This document shows positions 61,731-64,000 of a stretch of DNA of 64,000 nucleotides, piece after piece. This DNA is from CAMLQK01 sp035690865 (GTDB taxonomy: Bacteria > Patescibacteriota > Saccharimonadia > Saccharimonadales > UBA4665): contig DASSKE010000003.1 in NCBI GenBank assembly GCA_035690865.1, positions 1-64,000 on the forward strand. The letters run 5' to 3'. The notes below the pieces were generated by a model that was given only the letters and a program-made list of their open reading frames with translations, ran no database searches and was not told the origin of the DNA. Numbering within the stretch: the stretch's first letter is position 1; each line of letters begins with the position of its first letter. A program made the position numbers and the translations under genes.

Positions 61731-63027
61731 CTTTTGTTTTGTACTGGGCTGCGCTGCCGGCTGAAACAATCATAAGTCCCGCTACCAGCCACCACTGGGT
61801 AGCTACAGCTTCGTTACTCCAAATGTGCAAAAGCATATTCATAGCGACATAGCCCCAAAACGATGCCAAAAGAGCTACGACCAATACTTGTCGTCTTTGC
61901 GGCAGGAGCTTCAAATAGACAACACCATTAAGTAGTAGGAATAACACAAGGCCGAGCAGGCCAACTTCGTAGCCAATTTGCACGTAGTAATTCTCGGTTA
62001 AGAAGCTCCCTTTAGGATTTTGTATCGACGCCAGCCCTGCAGTGCCCGGGCCATGCCCCAAAGGCTCGTCGGCAATGCCATGCAGGCCACGTTCCAGGAA
62101 TATCCGATGGTAATCGTTAGAATCTAAATCGCTGTCGTTACTGCTATGAACGATATACTGTTGGTACACCATGCTGGTTCGCTGGCTGTATAAGCCAAAG
62201 CCGAGCACTACAAGAACAACCACCAGCACCAGCCAAAAACGCTGCAAAAAACCCATGAGTAGCTGCCGGTACTGCCAGGCAAAGGCAAAGAGCAAAGATA
62301 ATGCCAAGGCAATAAGAGCGCTCCGCGCAAAGGTTAACACCAGTGCTCCTATTTGCACCGCCAGAGCCGCCATCAACCCCCAACGTTCTGTAGCATTCTT
62401 GACGCGGGCAACGAGCAAGCTGATAAAGGTAATGGGCAGCAACAAAAATGCAGCCAAAGAGTTAGGGTCACGGAGTGTGGACATAATTCTGGGATATTGC
62501 GGGTTATCATCAATAAAAAATGCAGCCCGAACGCCTCTATCCAGCCCATAACCAACGTGCGACAGAATATCTTTAGGCAAAAAGTACTGCAAGATGCCCA
62601 AGGCCGCCACCACCGTACTCACCGCAATGAGAATTTTGGCAATGGTTGCGCGAGAAAAATCGGGTTTAAGTAAGGCCGCACTATAGCCAAGCATCAGGAG
62701 CGTTGGCAGCCGCATATTAAACGTAAATCCCAAAATGGCGCTTTGTCGATAAATATCTGGGTGTAGCTTCCACAAAAGCATGTGCAAAACGCCGTAGGCA
62801 ATAGCACCACCAAGCAGCCAGTAGAATAGTCGGTTTGCCCTTCCCGACCACCACACCAAACAAACAGCGAACACGGTCATTGCCGCAAGCAGGATGTCTT
62901 TGGCCACCTTCCAAACCTCAAGTCCGCCCGTAAGCAGGCTTAGCGACTGCGACAAGAAGATATGAAACGGCATATACGCCAATAAGGCGAGGCAAAAATA
63001 AAACGGTATCTGTTTGGCGCGTTGCAT
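61717..63027 (-). CDS. O-antigen ligase/polymerase-like (Wzy/WaaL family) membrane protein
   Basis: 436 residues from ATG 63027 with about eleven or twelve membrane helices. A long outer loop contains RIFLERGLHGIADEPLGHGPGTAG and SFLTENYYVQIGYEVG, which match the Wzy_C/WaaL loop patterns (GxGxGT, H/E). Relatives join or polymerise undecaprenyl-linked glycan units on the outer face. Its 3' end overlaps the GT4 gene at 60570 by 14 bases. Confidence 0.88.
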   Translation of the reverse strand: MQRAKQIPFYFCLALLAYMPFHIFLSQSLSLLTGGLEVWKVAKDILLAAMTVFAVCLVWWSGRANRLFYWLLGGAIAYGVLHMLLWKLHPDIYRQSAILGFTFNMRLPTLLMLGYSAALLKPDFSRATIAKILIAVSTVVAALGILQYFLPKDILSHVGYGLDRGVRAAFFIDDNPQYPRIMSTLRDPNSLAAFLLLPITFISLLVARVKNATERWGLMAALAVQIGALVLTFARSALIALALSLLFAFAWQYRQLLMGFLQRFWLVLVVVLVVLGFGLYSQRTSMVYQQYIVHSSNDSDLDSNDYHRIFLERGLHGIADEPLGHGPGTAGLASIQNPKGSFLTENYYVQIGYEVGLLGLVLFLLLNGVVYLKLLPQRRQVLVVALLASFWGYVAMNMLLHIWSNEAVATQWWLVAGLMIVSAGSAAQYKTKATHQ

Positions 63028-63055
63028 GAGTATTAGTATAATTATAGGATAGACT
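63028..63055. promoter_or_regulatory. Divergent promoter region, 28 bases between two start codons
   Basis: Minus: TATACT (63040-63035) ends seven bases before ATG 63027. Plus: TAGGAT (63045-63050) ends five bases before ATG 63056. Both transcripts would lack a leader or have almost none. Confidence 0.55.
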
Positions 63056-64000
63056 ATGGAAAAACGTAAGCACATCGTTATTGACGCTCGCATCCGGCGC
63101 TCCAGCACAGGCCGTTATATAGATCGACTTGTTGAGCACCTGCAAAAAATTGACACGTTCCATCGCTATACTATTTTAGTGCAGCCTGACGACCCCTTTA
63201 AGCCCACCGCCAAAAACTTTACCGCTGTCGCCTGCCCCTTCCCTAAGTTCAGCGCTAACCCAATAAATGACCTGCGTCTTGCCTGGCAGCTATATCGTTT
63301 GAAGCCTGATTTAGTACATTTCGACCTCAGTCAGATGCCTGTTTCTTACTTTGGGAAGTGCGTATGCATGAGCCACGATACAACTATGTATCGCTTTGTG
63401 CGTCGCGGCTCAACGCCGCTACCTCTGTATAGGCTTAAGATGGCCCTCTATATGTTTTTAGTGTGGCAAACGCACACTAAAGCATCTAAGATCCTGGTGC
63501 CGACACAAACGGTGGCCAACGAATTTGCCGAGCGCCAGCCTTTTACGCTTAACAAGTTGGTTGTTACCCTCGAAGCCAGTGAACCTGCCTTTGCGGACAA
63601 AGCCGTTCGGCCTATGGGCTTGCAACAGAACGAAAAATTTATCATGTACGTTGGCACGGCTTTTCCGCACAAGAACCTGCCCGGGCTCATACGGGGCTTT
63701 AATGAATTACACAAAAATGATCCTGCACTCAAATTGGTTCTGGTTGGCAAGCACGAAAAGCACTACCGCGAGCTTATTGATTGGGCCGCCAAGCAACCTT
63801 CATATAAGAATATTATTTTTACCGGCTTCGTAACCGATGCCGAGCTCAAATGGCTCTACGAGCATTGCCAGGCGTACGTTTTTGCCTCTCTGAGTGAAGG
63901 CTTTGGGCTGCCACCCCTAGAAGCAATGACACACGGCGCGCCGGTTGTTTCAAGTAACGCCAGTGTTATGCCCGAGGTAAATGGCGACGCCGCATATTAC
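63056..64000 (+). CDS. Glycosyltransferase family 4 (3' end beyond window)
   Basis: 315 codons are open to the right edge, so the gene is partial. IDARIRRSSTGRYIDRLVEHL is the donor loop, SHDTTMYRFVRRG, VGTAFPHKNLPGLIRGF, and LSEGFGLPPLEAMTHGAPVVS and MPEVNGDAAYY are typical GT4. Fourth EPRKN/PHKN-type GT4 in the locus. Confidence 0.9.
   Translation, partial: MEKRKHIVIDARIRRSSTGRYIDRLVEHLQKIDTFHRYTILVQPDDPFKPTAKNFTAVACPFPKFSANPINDLRLAWQLYRLKPDLVHFDLSQMPVSYFGKCVCMSHDTTMYRFVRRGSTPLPLYRLKMALYMFLVWQTHTKASKILVPTQTVANEFAERQPFTLNKLVVTLEASEPAFADKAVRPMGLQQNEKFIMYVGTAFPHKNLPGLIRGFNELHKNDPALKLVLVGKHEKHYRELIDWAAKQPSYKNIIFTGFVTDAELKWLYEHCQAYVFASLSEGFGLPPLEAMTHGAPVVSSNASVMPEVNGDAAYY

Overview
The window looks like a chromosome segment from a small-genome bacterium of the Candidate Phyla Radiation, most likely Candidatus Saccharibacteria (TM7) or a close relative. 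The reasons are dense packing with short or overlapping gene junctions, an archaeal-type short AspRS, a MutY without an Fe-S cluster, FtsB- and MurC-type wall genes, many one- or two-TM proteins with Ser/Thr- or Pro-rich tails, and TGA used as a normal stop (for example the ATGA overlap at 22942-22945), which argues against SR1/Gracilibacteria. No taxonomic marker such as rRNA is present, so this placement is an inference. I see no mobile element, CRISPR array or rRNA.

Layout. 1-6603 (minus) is a very large secreted YD/RHS-repeat protein, cut by the left edge, with three PA14-like domains and a mannose-lectin-like domain. A sortase lies directly upstream on the same strand. 7.4-11.2 kb holds small unknown proteins, two CAU-anticodon tRNAs (one with initiator features), a pentapeptide-repeat protein and an FtsB/DivIC-like protein. 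11.2-17.7 kb is a minus-strand run: Nudix, lipoprotein, two ABC-2 exporters, Dus and a degenerate UbiA-like membrane protein. 17.7-33 kb is mixed housekeeping: MurC/Mpl, MazG, TsaC, MutY, AspRS, CBS-domain protein, DsbA, K+ channel and several unknowns.

33.4-64 kb is a large surface-glycan locus. It contains a priming phosphoglycosyltransferase, at least eight glycosyltransferases, GalE, two phosphohexomutases, GDP-mannose pyrophosphorylase, a Wzx-type flippase, a Wzy/WaaL-type polymerase or ligase, a GtrA/GtrB-type pair, and a Wzm-Wzt-methyltransferase/kinase operon. That last set resembles the WbdD chain-termination and export module of E. coli O8/O9a polymannose. Together the genes suggest GDP-mannose synthesis from hexose phosphates, assembly of one or more mannose-containing polymers, and two possible export routes. 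Secreted proteins are scattered through the locus: a peptidoglycan-hydrolase-like protein with NBR1-type repeats and an HExxH protein.

A recurring regulatory signature is a TAnnnT -10 box ending about 6-7 nt before the ATG. This implies leaderless mRNAs for at least sixteen genes here, while genes inside operons usually show AGGAG-type ribosome binding sites.
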